Shown here: one piece after another, positions 42,618 through 53,118 of the stretch
Layout of the letters: each line of letters starts with the position of its first letter
Position numbering within the stretch: position 1 is the first letter of the stretch
Source of the DNA: Bremia lactucae
Lineage: Eukaryota > Oomycota > Peronosporomycetes > Peronosporales > Peronosporaceae
NCBI RefSeq assembly: GCF_004359215.1
Contig: NC_090620.1
Location: forward strand, 1,210,717-1,274,716
DNA length: 64,000 nucleotides
Direction: 5' to 3'
Notes under the pieces: generated by a model
The model's input: only the letters and a program-made list of their open reading frames with translations
Databases searched by the model: none
Told to the model about the DNA's origin: nothing
Position numbers and translations under genes: made by a program

Positions 42618-43900
42618 GGAGCTCTTTAATACACACTTTGTGGGCTTCCCGAAGCAATTTGTATGCTTTTTCCATCGAAGCCGGCTCGAATCGGGTCGGC
42701 GTGATAACGCATCAGAGACGACATTAAGTCGTCCTGGTTTATATTCAACGGAGAAATAAACTCCTCGAAGAAGGATAGCCACCTCGCCATTCTTTGTTAG
42801 AGGTGTGGGCTGTTTACGGCCGTGTCTAATGACGACCGTATATACGATGAACGGTCTATCTCCTCGGAGATGGAGCCTAAAATTTTCCAGGGCAAATTTC
42901 AGGGCAAGGAGTTCCTTGTCATGCACTGGGTAATTGCGTTCAGCTGGTTGCAGCTGACGCGATTGGTAACAGACGATGCGCTCCGCACCGTCTGTATCGT
43001 ATTGTACTAACGCCTAGCCGATTGCGAAATAGCTGGCGTCACAGACCGCATGGAATGGTCTGTCTTGATCTGCAATCGCCCATCTTGGGCGATTGCATCA
43101 AGCTTTGCTTGATACCTTCAAAGGAACGCTGACAATCAGCGTTCCATAACTATTCCTCGTTTGTTTTTCAAGAGAGTAGAGATATGAACTGTCATCTCGG
43201 AATAGTTGCCTGAGTACTTGTGTAAGAACGCATCCAGCCCAAGGAACTTTCTAGGTTCCTTGATATCGACTGGAACTGGCCAGTCGGTGATTGCTTTGAT
43301 CTTTTCGGGATCGGGGCGTACGCCGCGTTTACCAACGATGCATCCAAGAAGTGGTATTTCGCTTGCAGCGAATATACACTTCTTGAGATTTGCATACAAC
43401 TTATGCTTTCGCATAAGTGTAAGAACCTGACGAACGTGAGTTTTATGAACTTCCACGTCCGTCTTTCCGTCCATGGCTCGGCTATGGACGAATACATCGT
43501 CAAAATAACTCGGTCCGAATTCTCGCACCGGTCTCAACAGATTCATTACGCATCTGTTGAATGTTGCAGGGGCGTTACTAAGCCCTTGTGACATCACTAG
43601 CATTTCCAGAGCATCCCGCTGGGAGTACTCACTGCTGTGCACGGGATGTCCCGTTCACGCGTAATGATTTGATAGAACCCATCCATCAGATCCATAGACG
43701 AAAATATAGTTTTCTTTGACATACCAGCTATGATTACGTCTTTTCTAGGTATCAGGGTTTGAGCCGGTACCGTTGCAGCATTCAGTTTATTGAATGCGTG
43801 CACTATCCGCCACCCTCCTGTGTCCTTTCGCACACAGAAGGTCAGAGAGCTATGTGGGAGGTTGACTCCCTTACATGGCCCGCTTTTAATCATTCGATAA
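42618..43900 (-). pseudogene. Ty3/gypsy RT and RNase H, minus strand
   Basis: From 43893 leftward: FCVRKDTGGWRIVHAFNKLN and MDLMDGFYQIITRERDIP (RT fingers and palm), then QGLSNAPATFNRCV and YFDDVFVHSRAMDG with the intact YxDD, then LLGCIVGKRGVRPDPEKIKA (connection), and 42591-42926 with MHDKELLALKFALENFRLHL and DALSRRPD (RNase H end). Frameshifts lie at about 43620 and between 43130 and 42930. It is the same family as element D (13640-14580), here in better condition. Confidence 0.8.
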
Positions 43901-43969
43901 ATTCTTTATCGATCGCAAGTACTTGTTCACGAGGCAGTGGCCACTGCTTCATGACAAAGTACTTCGAGC

Positions 43970-45370
43970 CTAGTTTTGAGCTCGATCTCCTTTATCCTTA
44001 GGCAACTCGCATGGAACTGTTTTAGGGAATCCATCCCTGAATTCAATCAAATCCGTGTATAAAGGATTTGTCTTTAGTGACTCCAAGAATTGAGTAGTAT
44101 ATTTTTCAATCCGAGTCTTCACATCGAGGACACTTTCGTCCATCGATGAGCTGCTGAGAATCCGTTTGTTCTCTGCAAAAATTGCCGCAGACCGTATATC
44201 GCTTACGTATTCGTCTTCTGTGACGAGTACGCAGATCTGCTTAATTTTATCACTATGCAGATCTCTCAAGAACCGTTTGGTATCTAGGGTTGGTAATTGA
44301 GCTATCTCCGAAGTTAACTTCGAAGGCTCATACAGATCAAGAGTATAAGCGCCTACTATTGATCCGTCATTAATCAAGACATTCAATGTCTCGGTTTCTT
44401 CCAGGTTGCCGAGGGATTAATCCCTCGGGATGCTGAAGTCTAATCACTTCAGCTTTAAATATTTGATAAGATTCCTCCTCAAGTACGTGGGGACTTTCTC
44501 CCTTACAGTCGGGTCCTCTACGGTGGAATCTTTACTCGACCTAGGATCATCGTGTTGCTCCTTTAACAACCATTATATTCCTTGAATGTCGCTCGCTCGG
44601 CGTACATTCATGTCTCAATTCACTCGACTTATTGGAATGGTGGACCTTCGGCGCTGCCTGTGCATTTGCACAGCCACCGGCAGCTGACTCCACAGTGTGA
44701 TTTGAAATCACGCTGTGATCTTGTGCGGTCGTACTAACGACCGTAGGCCATCGCGCTCACTCGTAGTACTTCTACACGCTTGTGGACGCTCCAAGACGTT
44801 CATCAGATGGTCATCTGATGAACAAGTGGCAGCATCTTTACGGATCGATGCTGCCAGCTGATTCTTGGCTCATATTTTCTGAGCCAAGGTAAACCTAGGA
44901 TGACATCAAATTTGTCATCCAAATCCATTACGGTGAAATTATCATCGTACTGTAAATTTTTTTACGTGTAGTGGAATTTCACTACGCGTTTCATTACTGT
45001 TATCGATGCGCCTGTCGCTAGACGCACCGTCATCCTCGTTGGAGGGATGTCGCGCTCAACATATTTGAGTCTACGACCTCTAGCGACTGGCGACGAATAA
45101 AGTTATTCGACGCTCAACAATCCACTAGGGCTTTAATTGACAAATCATTTGTCACTTTTAACTTCAAGGTGATTTGGGATACCTCATAGCCAGGTGCAGA
45201 GACACATAATGACTGTGTGTCTGGAGCAACTTTTGTCAAGAGATTTGCGAATTCTCTTGAGGTTGCTGAATCAGTAGGGCGTTGCACCCTACTGACCCGA
45301 CCATATTTTTGGCGGTCCGCCTCGTTGTTGCGATTTCGCAACAACGTCGGACCCGCGACCGTTGTCGTTT
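43970..45370 (-). pseudogene. Ty3/gypsy gag end, protease and linker, minus strand
   Basis: Going leftward, 45370-45210 carries the gag C-terminus (RNRNNEADRQKYGRVSRVQR), matching the region after the zinc knuckle in element D (12450-12520). 45114-45377 ends in LSIKALVDC, the protease active-site start. 43970-44386 is the linker before RT (MNVLINDGSIVGAYTLDLYE). Together with 42618-43900 this is gag-protease-RT-RNase H of one element, in the reverse direction to the integrase at 39785. Confidence 0.6.
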
Positions 45371-45563
45371 TTGGCATTCCGTAATGGGGAGTTGTACGAA
45401 GCGTGGAATCGTAAAGCCGGGGTATTGTGAAGGAAATCGGATGCCAGCAGACTTGCTGACCAAAGCGGTCGACGTATCGAGATTGCGCGCTGCGGAGTAT
45501 CGTAAGACTGCACTAGGGCGCAAGAATAAGCAGCTGATCTTCGCTGGGACGTGGTTAAGCTAA
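45371..45563 (+). pseudogene. End of Copia RNase H
   Basis: The plus strand encodes GYCEGNRMPADLLTKAVDVS and 30 more residues to a stop at 45563. The PADxLTKA motif is the typical C-terminus of Copia polyproteins. It starts abruptly at the junction with minus-strand Ty3 sequence. A purine tract (GTGAGGAGGAG, about 45680-45690) and the LTR follow. Confidence 0.65.
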
Positions 45564-45690
45564 AAACTAAGGCCGGTTGAGCTAAGGTGTCACTGGCCGC
45601 AGGGACGGTCGAGTCGTAGTGAGGTACGACTAGTGAAATGTATTTGGCAGAAATAAATTTACTGTTCGACACTATCGGTGAGGAGGAGTA

Positions 45691-45858
45691 TTAAAAATTG
45701 GGTCTCCGACAAGGGATGAGGAGCACCAAGCACCTGCGATTGGCAATCTAGGATTGCCTAGCGTAGGACAGGTCGAGCCTGGGCTCAGTAAGTCTAAAAT
45801 TCACTCTATCTTTTACCTGTACTTCCTATTGCTACAGGAGGCCTTATTGACTTCCAAC
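45691..45858 (+). repeat. Copia 3' LTR
   Basis: It starts TATTAAAAATTGGGTCTCC directly after the purine tract and matches 39117-39283. The first bases read TA, not TG, so the terminal G has probably mutated. Similarity ends at CTTCCAAC (45858). Confidence 0.6.
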
Positions 45859-46919
45859 TGGCAACCTCTTAGTCAGAAACTGTCTTTGGGCGGATGAGCA
45901 GTGCCTCCCCCTTCTTAGATTTGAGCCTCCCGGCTAATCTAAAATTGTCAGATTTTATATTTCGAAAAGGAGGTGCAGCCTGGTAAGCTGAAATAACGCT
46001 TGCACAGCGTTAAAATAGCGCATCTGCTGCGGTTTAGCGTGAGTCGTTAATTATCAGAAGTTTCGGTGCAACGTCATCGGCAAACACTCCCCCACCAAGC
46101 TTGGAGAGTGGGTGCTTCGAAGCTGAGAAAGCAAGAAATACCAAAGCACAAGGATGCGTTGGCAATTTAGTCGGCAGAAAAACTCAGCAAGTTGAAGATA
46201 CGAAAACCACGATATGGGTGATGTTAAAATTGCACTAGTTATCTTCAATTGGCCTTCTTATTATTATTTGCGATCCGTTTACCCAGCGTTTCTGAAGCTG
46301 CCAACGAATTAAACAACGGCTGGAAAAACTAAATTCTATAAAGCGGAATTAACTGCCGATCACGGTCCAAAACAATGATATCTAATAAACCATCGTGTCG
46401 ATAGAAGAGATCGATAAAGATTGGTAGTGATTTCGTCTTCGCCAGTACATATGCGTGTTGAAGTTGAGGTTAAAGATTGTGAGTTGCGATTAGCGCCAGC
46501 CGTCAATTCGGTCACGTATAGCCAGTGCAAGTGGGTAGTAGACAAGTTGGTCAGCAATCATCTTGTCTTTCAGACGGTTGGAGTACAGACNNNNNNNNNN
46601 NNNNNNNNNNNNNNNNNNNNNNNNNNNNNNNNNNNNNNNNNNNNNNNNNNNNNNNNNNNNNNNNNNNNNNNNNNNNNNNNNNNNNNNNNNATGCCGCATA
46701 GAGAGCGCCAGTCACGGTCAGAGTGCATGTTGCGGGTTGAGCTGAAGAACCCCAGTGGCACACAGGCAACAGGCGACTCGTATTAAGTAGCAGCACACGT
46801 GCGTTTGGTCCAGCGAGGGACGTTGACATTGTCAGCAGTACTGCACAAGGGATTTGGACGTAGGAGAGACCACACATCTAATTTGCCGACACCCAACGCC
46901 CACGAGGCTGGACGGAGCG
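45859..46919. other. Unclassified sequence around an assembly gap
   Basis: AT-rich to mixed sequence without a convincing gene. Positions 46591-46690 are 100 Ns, an assembly gap of unknown true length. An upstream exon or the promoter of the cyclase-fold gene could lie in or next to the gap. Confidence 0.5.
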
Positions 46920-49301
46920 ATGTGCTGGTGGTGCTGCATGCGCGTACTGGAAAAGTGTTTACCTCGGAACGATATCGTTCGAGAGCTGGCACCGTATTTG
47001 CAGCATGTGCACCAGGAAGACGCGCCGGACGACGACACGCGACGAGGTGGGGACATGGGTGGCCCATGGGTGCGGTCGCAGTCTCCCTTGGGCTTCGACA
47101 AGGACTCGGCTACGTCAAGCGACTCTCTGCGCCACGTGAATGCAAATTATCCGTTGCGTCACAGTCTTGACTGCGAATTAAGTCTACAAACCGACGTGAT
47201 ACAAAGCAGACCGCTGAATTTTATGGGGAGGAGAAAGCTGGACGCCGGCAGTAGTCACGAAGGCAATCACCAGGGCTACCGGGATTTTAAGCTTGTAAAA
47301 GAACACACGAGTTCCGCTGAATCTCTTAAAAATCAGGACGGGCTGCGAACTATTTTGTCCCAGGAAAGCCCTCAGAATCAAAATCAGGATCGAGATAATT
47401 CGACCGCAATCCTTCGTCTTGCAAAAGGGGATGGAGAAAGTGGAGGTAGCAGTACGCATAGCCTGGATGTATCAGGATCGGAGTATTCAGGGGCAGGCTC
47501 GAACAATACAACTTTTAGCAGAAGGAGTATGGTTACGAAAATCAAGACTGACTTGGGCGATTTAACTCCTGTGAGGTGGGAAAAGGTTGTGATTGTGCAG
47601 GTTTCAGTGCAGGGATTTCGTGAAATGATGAGTCAGGCCAAAGATTTTATGGAGGACGCCAAGCTGCTTTACGAGCACACGGTGCTTTCTCGTCTGGCCT
47701 CTGAGTATGGCGGACAGGAAATATTAAGCCACTCGAGGTCGGGGCTCTTTGTCATTGCCTTTGCCTCTGAATTTCACGCTGCCAAGTGGTGCCTCTCGCT
47801 TCAACTTAGTCTCGTGTACGCTGCGTGGAATGATAAATTACTGAAGCAATTTGATGATATGAAGGAAATTCTGGTGACAACAACGGGTAAGACCAAGAAA
47901 AATATGCTTTTATATCGTGGTTTTCGCGTTCGGATGGTGATACACACGGCAGATCCAGATGTGAACCCCGAACTGTCACTATGCGAAGCAGTGAAGTGGA
48001 CCAAGACAGTGAGTGAATATGCACATGGAGGGCAGATTGTGTTGAGTGACAGTGTGTGGGATCGCCTTAAAGAGCAACTAGTCCAATTAGGCAATCCTGT
48101 TGTTGAAGACCTGGGTGGCCACGCGGTCCTTGGGGATGAAGTGTTGCTCATGCTTTTGTTGCCGCGGGATTTGGAACTGCGAAGGTTTCCTACTTTAAAA
48201 AGCCCACAGCAACTCTCCTTGGGAATGCGAGATGCCCCGTCGGCACACAAACCCGTTACGATGGTATTTACATTTATTGAAGGTGCTCGGCCTCTCGTTC
48301 GTTGTCATGCGGAAGAACTTGCCGATCGTATCAAGACATTGTGTATGGTTGCTCGCGAGCTGTTGAAAAAGCACAATGGCTACGAGTGCCAGGAGCTGCA
48401 GGGTGATTTTATGCTGGCCTTTTTTACGACTGCAACTGCCATTTTGTGGTGCGGAGAGTTTCAGTTGCGTATTCGGCAAAAATTTTGCGAGTGGGATCTT
48501 GAAAACGAAAATCAAGAGTTACGCTTTTCAATGTCAATGGGTATTGAAACTGGCGTGCCAGCTAGTGTGAGTCCACACAAAACAAGTGGACGTGCAGACT
48601 ATTTTGGTAATATCGTGAATCAGACGGCACGTATTGCCAAAGCTGCACATGGGGGCCAAGTATTGATCGGCGGGGATGCGTGGAGTGCTTTTTGTACTGC
48701 CCAGGCTACTTGTCCTAGCCAACAAATTATTGCGATTGCGGAGAAGATTAAGGACATTCCAGGTTTTACTGTCTTTCACTTTAAGGCTCATGGTTACTAC
48801 AGCTTCAAAGGTATATCAAAGCCCATTGGCCTTATTGAAGCGATTCCAATTGATGTTCAATCACCAGTGCTTAGCTTGGAGCTTGTTACTCTTATTCGCG
48901 GACGTACTCCTAAATCGAAGCGTATTGATGATGCAGCGCTTGCAAACCAAGCGAAAACGACCGTGTCAGACGTTCCATCAGAGTTGGTGCGTCTACGACA
49001 TGGAGGTGAGCAGCCGAACAACTCGATCCGCGAAACGGAATTTGATTTAAACTTGTCATGGGATGACAGCATTTTCGTATTTGAAGACATTGACGAAGAG
49101 GAGATGGAGGACAAAGAGTTTGGACGTGGGTCAGCCAGCCAAATGGTCTATGGTAGTGTGGCTCTTGCCATGCGGAATAGCACCCTTAACCATTCTCGAC
49201 TAATGGCTCAGCTTCGTTTGTCGGGCATGGAGGGATCTAACACACGGTCAGAACGCGGCTCAGCTAATGCAATCGGTTCTGAAGACATGAATAGAGTGTA
49301 A
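46920..49301 (+). CDS. Tandem class III nucleotide-cyclase-fold protein, catalytically degenerate
   Basis: A 793-residue single-exon frame from the first in-frame ATG (46920). Residues 1-215 are low-complexity Ser/Asp-rich with a Cys-rich start (CWWCC). Domain 1 (about 219-387) begins VVIVQVSVQGF and ends SEYAHGGQIVLSDS. Domain 2 (about 446-633) begins VTMVFTFIEGAR and ends GNIVNQTARIAKAAHGGQ. The fold matches class III adenylate/guanylate cyclases. The first metal Asp (FTDIEG in active enzymes) is Phe in domain 2 and absent in domain 1; the second Asp is kept only in domain 2 (QGDFMLAF), as are the Asn and Arg of NxxxAR. No membrane segment is seen after the start. It is probably a pseudo-cyclase or regulatory partner. 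Confidence 0.8.
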   Translation: MCWWCCMRVLEKCLPRNDIVRELAPYLQHVHQEDAPDDDTRRGGDMGGPWVRSQSPLGFDKDSATSSDSLRHVNANYPLRHSLDCELSLQTDVIQSRPLNFMGRRKLDAGSSHEGNHQGYRDFKLVKEHTSSAESLKNQDGLRTILSQESPQNQNQDRDNSTAILRLAKGDGESGGSSTHSLDVSGSEYSGAGSNNTTFSRRSMVTKIKTDLGDLTPVRWEKVVIVQVSVQGFREMMSQAKDFMEDAKLLYEHTVLSRLASEYGGQEILSHSRSGLFVIAFASEFHAAKWCLSLQLSLVYAAWNDKLLKQFDDMKEILVTTTGKTKKNMLLYRGFRVRMVIHTADPDVNPELSLCEAVKWTKTVSEYAHGGQIVLSDSVWDRLKEQLVQLGNPVVEDLGGHAVLGDEVLLMLLLPRDLELRRFPTLKSPQQLSLGMRDAPSAHKPVTMVFTFIEGARPLVRCHAEELADRIKTLCMVARELLKKHNGYECQELQGDFMLAFFTTATAILWCGEFQLRIRQKFCEWDLENENQELRFSMSMGIETGVPASVSPHKTSGRADYFGNIVNQTARIAKAAHGGQVLIGGDAWSAFCTAQATCPSQQIIAIAEKIKDIPGFTVFHFKAHGYYSFKGISKPIGLIEAIPIDVQSPVLSLELVTLIRGRTPKSKRIDDAALANQAKTTVSDVPSELVRLRHGGEQPNNSIRETEFDLNLSWDDSIFVFEDIDEEEMEDKEFGRGSASQMVYGSVALAMRNSTLNHSRLMAQLRLSGMEGSNTRSERGSANAIGSEDMNRV

Positions 49302-51816
49302 GCAAAAGGAAAGCGTGTGGTTTCGTGCCCTACTTGGTCTCTTATTTTTGACAAGTAATGAGATGAAGTACTAAGTCTGCCATGAGGGGACGCTCGGATA
49401 AGCCAGGTTGCGTTTTGTTGTGCAACTAATAAATTAATTTTTGTTTGTCGGGGTTTAATTTGATTTACACGTCTTGTCATTGATCTAATATTAGGACGTG
49501 ATTGCTCTTGAAGGTGCTCTCCATGTGTAGATATTATTCGCAAGCACAAAAGAAAGAACAGGAATAAGAGGTGGCTATTTCCATACGCGCTAAGTTGATA
49601 TCGACAAGAGCTCTTCAAAAATGCGAAATTTTGAAGTGATAAAAGCTAGACAAGATGTCTCTTGCAGGTAATGTTGTTGCGGATGCGCAATGGGAACTCA
49701 TAATTTTAAATGGCAACTATCAGGAGCTAGACACATGAAAAGATTGTCAATTTCTTTTGCTGTGTTCGGACCGAAAAAAGAAAAAGGGTACAAAGATCAG
49801 CTTCTCACTAAAAACTGGCAACATTCAAACTGCGTCGGTTTTCTCGTGAGGCGGGACTTCCATGCCTCACGTGGGATGATCCCTGCATCTGAACATCCTT
49901 AAAAGATAGTAGACAATAGCACGAACTCATACTATCCTATCAACTGTATAAATACATGGTCTAACTTGCGCAAAAAAAAGTTTTTGTTAGGCTTGCTATT
50001 CAGAGGTTCATTTTTGGACTTTTCACGGAACGCTGTCAAGAGTCGCCATTTTGCATTGAGCAAAACCAGCAGTATCTCATCACACTTTTTAACCGCGATC
50101 CATTCTTCGCCGTTAATATCAGGTATTTTTCAACGAAAGTAGAAGAAGTGTAGTGTAGTCTAGCCTGAGTGTAGATAATTAAGGACCTCCAACAATCACA
50201 TTTAAAATGTAATATTGCTTGATCCTCAATCTCTGCAAAAAAGTGGATATTAAGCTCGCCTTTGAGCATGAATGAGATTTTGCGTCGCCATGAAGCATCT
50301 CCGATCAAATATTTGCATGGTATGGCTCCCAGCACGATTGCCGAGACTAAAGTGCTGCAGCAAAAGAGCTGACGGGCCAATCTTTCGCAAGTTACAAATT
50401 TCCTACAGTGCGCTGCTACTTTTAATTCAGGCCAAATCCGTTGAATCGTAGATGCTCTAATACCTTCAGTTTTCGTCGTCTCGATGAAGGGTTTGGTCTG
50501 CACGAGTAGCTGATGTAAATTGCGACAAAATTTTCTCTATGATGCCAAACTTTACCTTGGCGGTAGCTTACAGACCCATTACATACAGCTGTTAATGTAA
50601 CTCTTTCATAATCAAGCCGCCGAAAGCTTTGTTGCCAATTGTAAAATGTGCTCTCGATGGTATCCATTTCCAGTAGCTTGTTTTTTCAAGCTCATGCAAT
50701 TAACTTATTAATGTATTAAAAGCTCACCCCTTCATATAAAGCGATGCTGACTTCATGCGCTTTGAAATATAGAGGTGTCGCGCACGCTCTTTATTATCGC
50801 ATTGTAATAAAATTCTACAATCACTAAGGTGCTGCGTCATGTAGACATGAAAAGTGCTTTCTTAGTATTTTTGTTCATGTAACTGCTCAACATCGTGCTA
50901 CAAATCAGAGCGAGTTTGTGTAAACACGTCAGTTCTTTGTACTTTCTGCCGAGCGCATGATACTTGAAATGCCCTCGCAACTTTAAAATGTACGTGAAGT
51001 TTGACTCCTTGATGAGCCGGTATTTTTTTTGGATGCCGGAGGCATTAACACTTCAAATACTACGTACCTCTCTTTTTATCTTGGTGCGACCAGAAAGGAA
51101 CGAAAACTAAAAAGGTTGATAGTAGGCCACGGCGCTCGTCAAAATTTGTCCCTTGACGATACATGCGACTGTGTTGATTGCTTTTGAACTTCATGCAAAG
51201 TAGTGCGTAGAACGTAGGATGCAGTAACAACACGTGGCAACCATCATAATTTGAGGCTTGACTCTATTCAAATCCAGCAGCTTTTATGAGCTGCTTGTTC
51301 ATCAACTTATGACGCACTTAAGTCCAATCGGCAAGATCGCTTTCATCAATTGGTTGTTGCTGACCATGAGTCTGTGCGTACCTTTATAATCGCAAAATTT
51401 GTAGGACACAAAAGGAGGTTAGTTGAAGTGATTTCTTGTGCAGTAACTAATGACTTGTTGGCATGAGACGACAGCGGAGTTTGACTTGAGGTTAGAAACA
51501 GACATTTTGTGACCATGTCAAGAACCGTCTAGTAATCAGCAAAACGCAACTCTTGCGACAAATATCGAAAATTTTCGACTGTTTCTACTATTCCGTTCTA
51601 GAAAAACAACCTTCGAGCAAGATTAAGTTTTCTTTTTCTTACTATCTGGCTTTGTATTGCGGTCAAAATTGAGCTACTCCATACAAGCGCCGCATTACAT
51701 GTATCTGACGCCAACGAGAATAAAAAGCGAAAAGAGTGGCTGGAGACGTAGTTAATGTGACCTTGGTCACGGAGCGATTAAAGTGAATTCTTCTAGTAAC
51801 AATCAGTAGGTGACAA
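49302..51816. other. 2.5-kb gene-poor stretch
   Basis: AT-rich sequence between the cyclase-fold gene and the membrane-protein gene. Apart from the transposase-like remnant at 50036-50667 no feature was recognised. Scattered minus-strand hydrophobic/basic pieces may be more of the same dead transposon. Confidence 0.4.
50036..50667 (-). pseudogene. Possible DDE transposase remnant
   Basis: Two overlapping minus-strand open pieces (50667-50422 and 50503-50036). The first has RRLDYERVTLTAVC and SYRQGKVWH, the second ASTIQRIWPELKVA. The order (E-R-x-x-L, x-x-G-K, then S-T-I-x-R-I-W) resembles the N-terminal helix-turn-helix of Tc1/pogo-like transposases that are abundant in oomycetes. The DDE core was not found. 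This is a weak call; a two-exon gene of unknown function is the alternative. Confidence 0.3.
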
Positions 51817-52787
51817 TTATTCGGTCAAACCCATGTTGACCTCGCCATTGAATATGGCGGCAGCAGCCGCAAAACGCTCAGCCTGTTGCTGCTGGAGCTC
51901 TGTCATGGACATCAAAAAGGCAGGTTCTTGCTGGTATTTCATCATTGCTGCCTGCAGTACCTCGCGCGTCAGTCCGTGCTTCGCGTGAATCTCAGCCGAC
52001 AAATTGTCGGCGCGCTTGACATATCTCTGGTTGATAGCTTCCTCCTTGTTGTCAGGATCGAGTTCCTTCACCTCAAGGCACACCTCTTCCATGGCCACGT
52101 TCAGTGACTCCATGGTCTCCTGCATGATTTCAATAAATTTAGTCAACGTGAGCTCGGCAGGCACTTCGACGTCGCTATAACCGCCACCGGTCATAACACG
52201 ATAAAGCTCCTGAAGTTTTGAGACAGCATTGGCAACTTCCTTGTCGTCTTCTTCTTCAAAGTACTCTGTGGCCAATTTAACTTCATCTTCCGTGGTCTGG
52301 AACTTGGCATACACCTGCGACTCAATAGCCTTCATAGCCTCTTCAAACTGGCCCATAAGATAAGAGGCGAGCTGGTCCTCAGGTAAAGAGCGTCCATTTT
52401 GAGATGACTCCTGACGAATTTTGGCCTCCAGCTTAGCAAGTTGCATCTACGGGTGATAAACACTTAGTCAACTGTATCGGCTGGTAGCAGATAGTTTCAC
52501 GTACCACGACTTGGCCCATTTGTGTGCAAATAGTCTCAAGAATGCTCAGAAGCTGCTCTTTGTGTAGATTTGGCACCTCACGCACACCTTCATCCTGCTG
52601 ACTTTTTTTCTTCGCGTCCTGTATGCGCAATATTTTCCTCATCAGTTCATTGTATAATCGCGAAAGAAAAGTCGTCATGTATTCATACGGTGGAGTTAAC
52701 TTTGCGGGTAAATGCGAAAATTAGTAGCGTGACAGCTGCCACAGTTGAGATGCCTATAATCACCACGGGCTTCGTCACATGCACCAT
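51817..52787 (-). CDS. Single-pass membrane protein with long helical domain, unknown function
   Basis: Model: exon 1 52787-52689, exon 2 52618-52505, exon 3 52446-51817, introns 70 and 58 bp (GTATGA...ACAG and GTACGT...GTAG), 280 residues. Residues 8-29 form one hydrophobic segment (VVIIGISTVAAVTLLIFAF) followed by RK, so a signal anchor with the bulk in the cytosol is likely. The rest is acidic and helical (KLQELYRVMTGGGYSDVEVP in the middle, Gln/Ala-rich near the end), without a domain I know. An ATG further upstream in the same frame (52922) would add 45 residues. Exon 1 is joined on splice-site and phase evidence only. It could be an organelle- or ER-anchored factor. Confidence 0.65.
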
Positions 52788-53118
52788 TTCGCTGCGTAAG
52801 TAGAAGGAGGGAGTTGCCCGCCCAAGTATTTCTTGTATGTGAGTGGATGCAGTGGAGCGGCTGTCGGTTAGTACCGGTAATTGTTGTCGACTGACAGGAT
52901 TAATAATACCGGTTTCTTTCACCTAAGCAGCGGTTCGAAACAACGTCAGTATCACCCGAATCGTAACGTCGCCCAAAGGGTACTTAAAAAGTACAAATTG
53001 GAATTAATGCTAGTGTGATGATATTTGACGCAGATCGTGCATTATTGGCTTATTGGTAAAAGAGATGCGAAATGAGCATATTTTTATGATGCTAATTTTG
53101 CTACGAACTTGTGTAAAG
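52788..53118. other. Promoter side of the membrane-protein gene
   Basis: AT-rich 330 bp without coding or repeat signals, between the membrane-protein start and the first LTR of the next repeat cluster. Confidence 0.35.

Larger units (their letters stand above)
39117..45858 (+). mobile_element. Copia element split by rearranged Ty3 sequence
   Basis: Two matching short LTRs bound a gag-like N-terminus (39441-39784) and, far to the right, the end of a Copia RNase H (45371-45563). Everything between (39785-45370) is Ty3/gypsy: integrase, chromodomain and LTR on the plus strand, then RNase H, RT, protease and gag on the minus strand. The Copia protease, integrase and RT are missing, so the Ty3 material replaced or deleted them. 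Confidence 0.6.

Noticed and set aside
47801..48515. Minus-strand frames of 149 and 106 codons
   Set aside because: They lie within the cyclase-fold gene, opposite a longer frame with two recognisable domains, and have no domain of their own.
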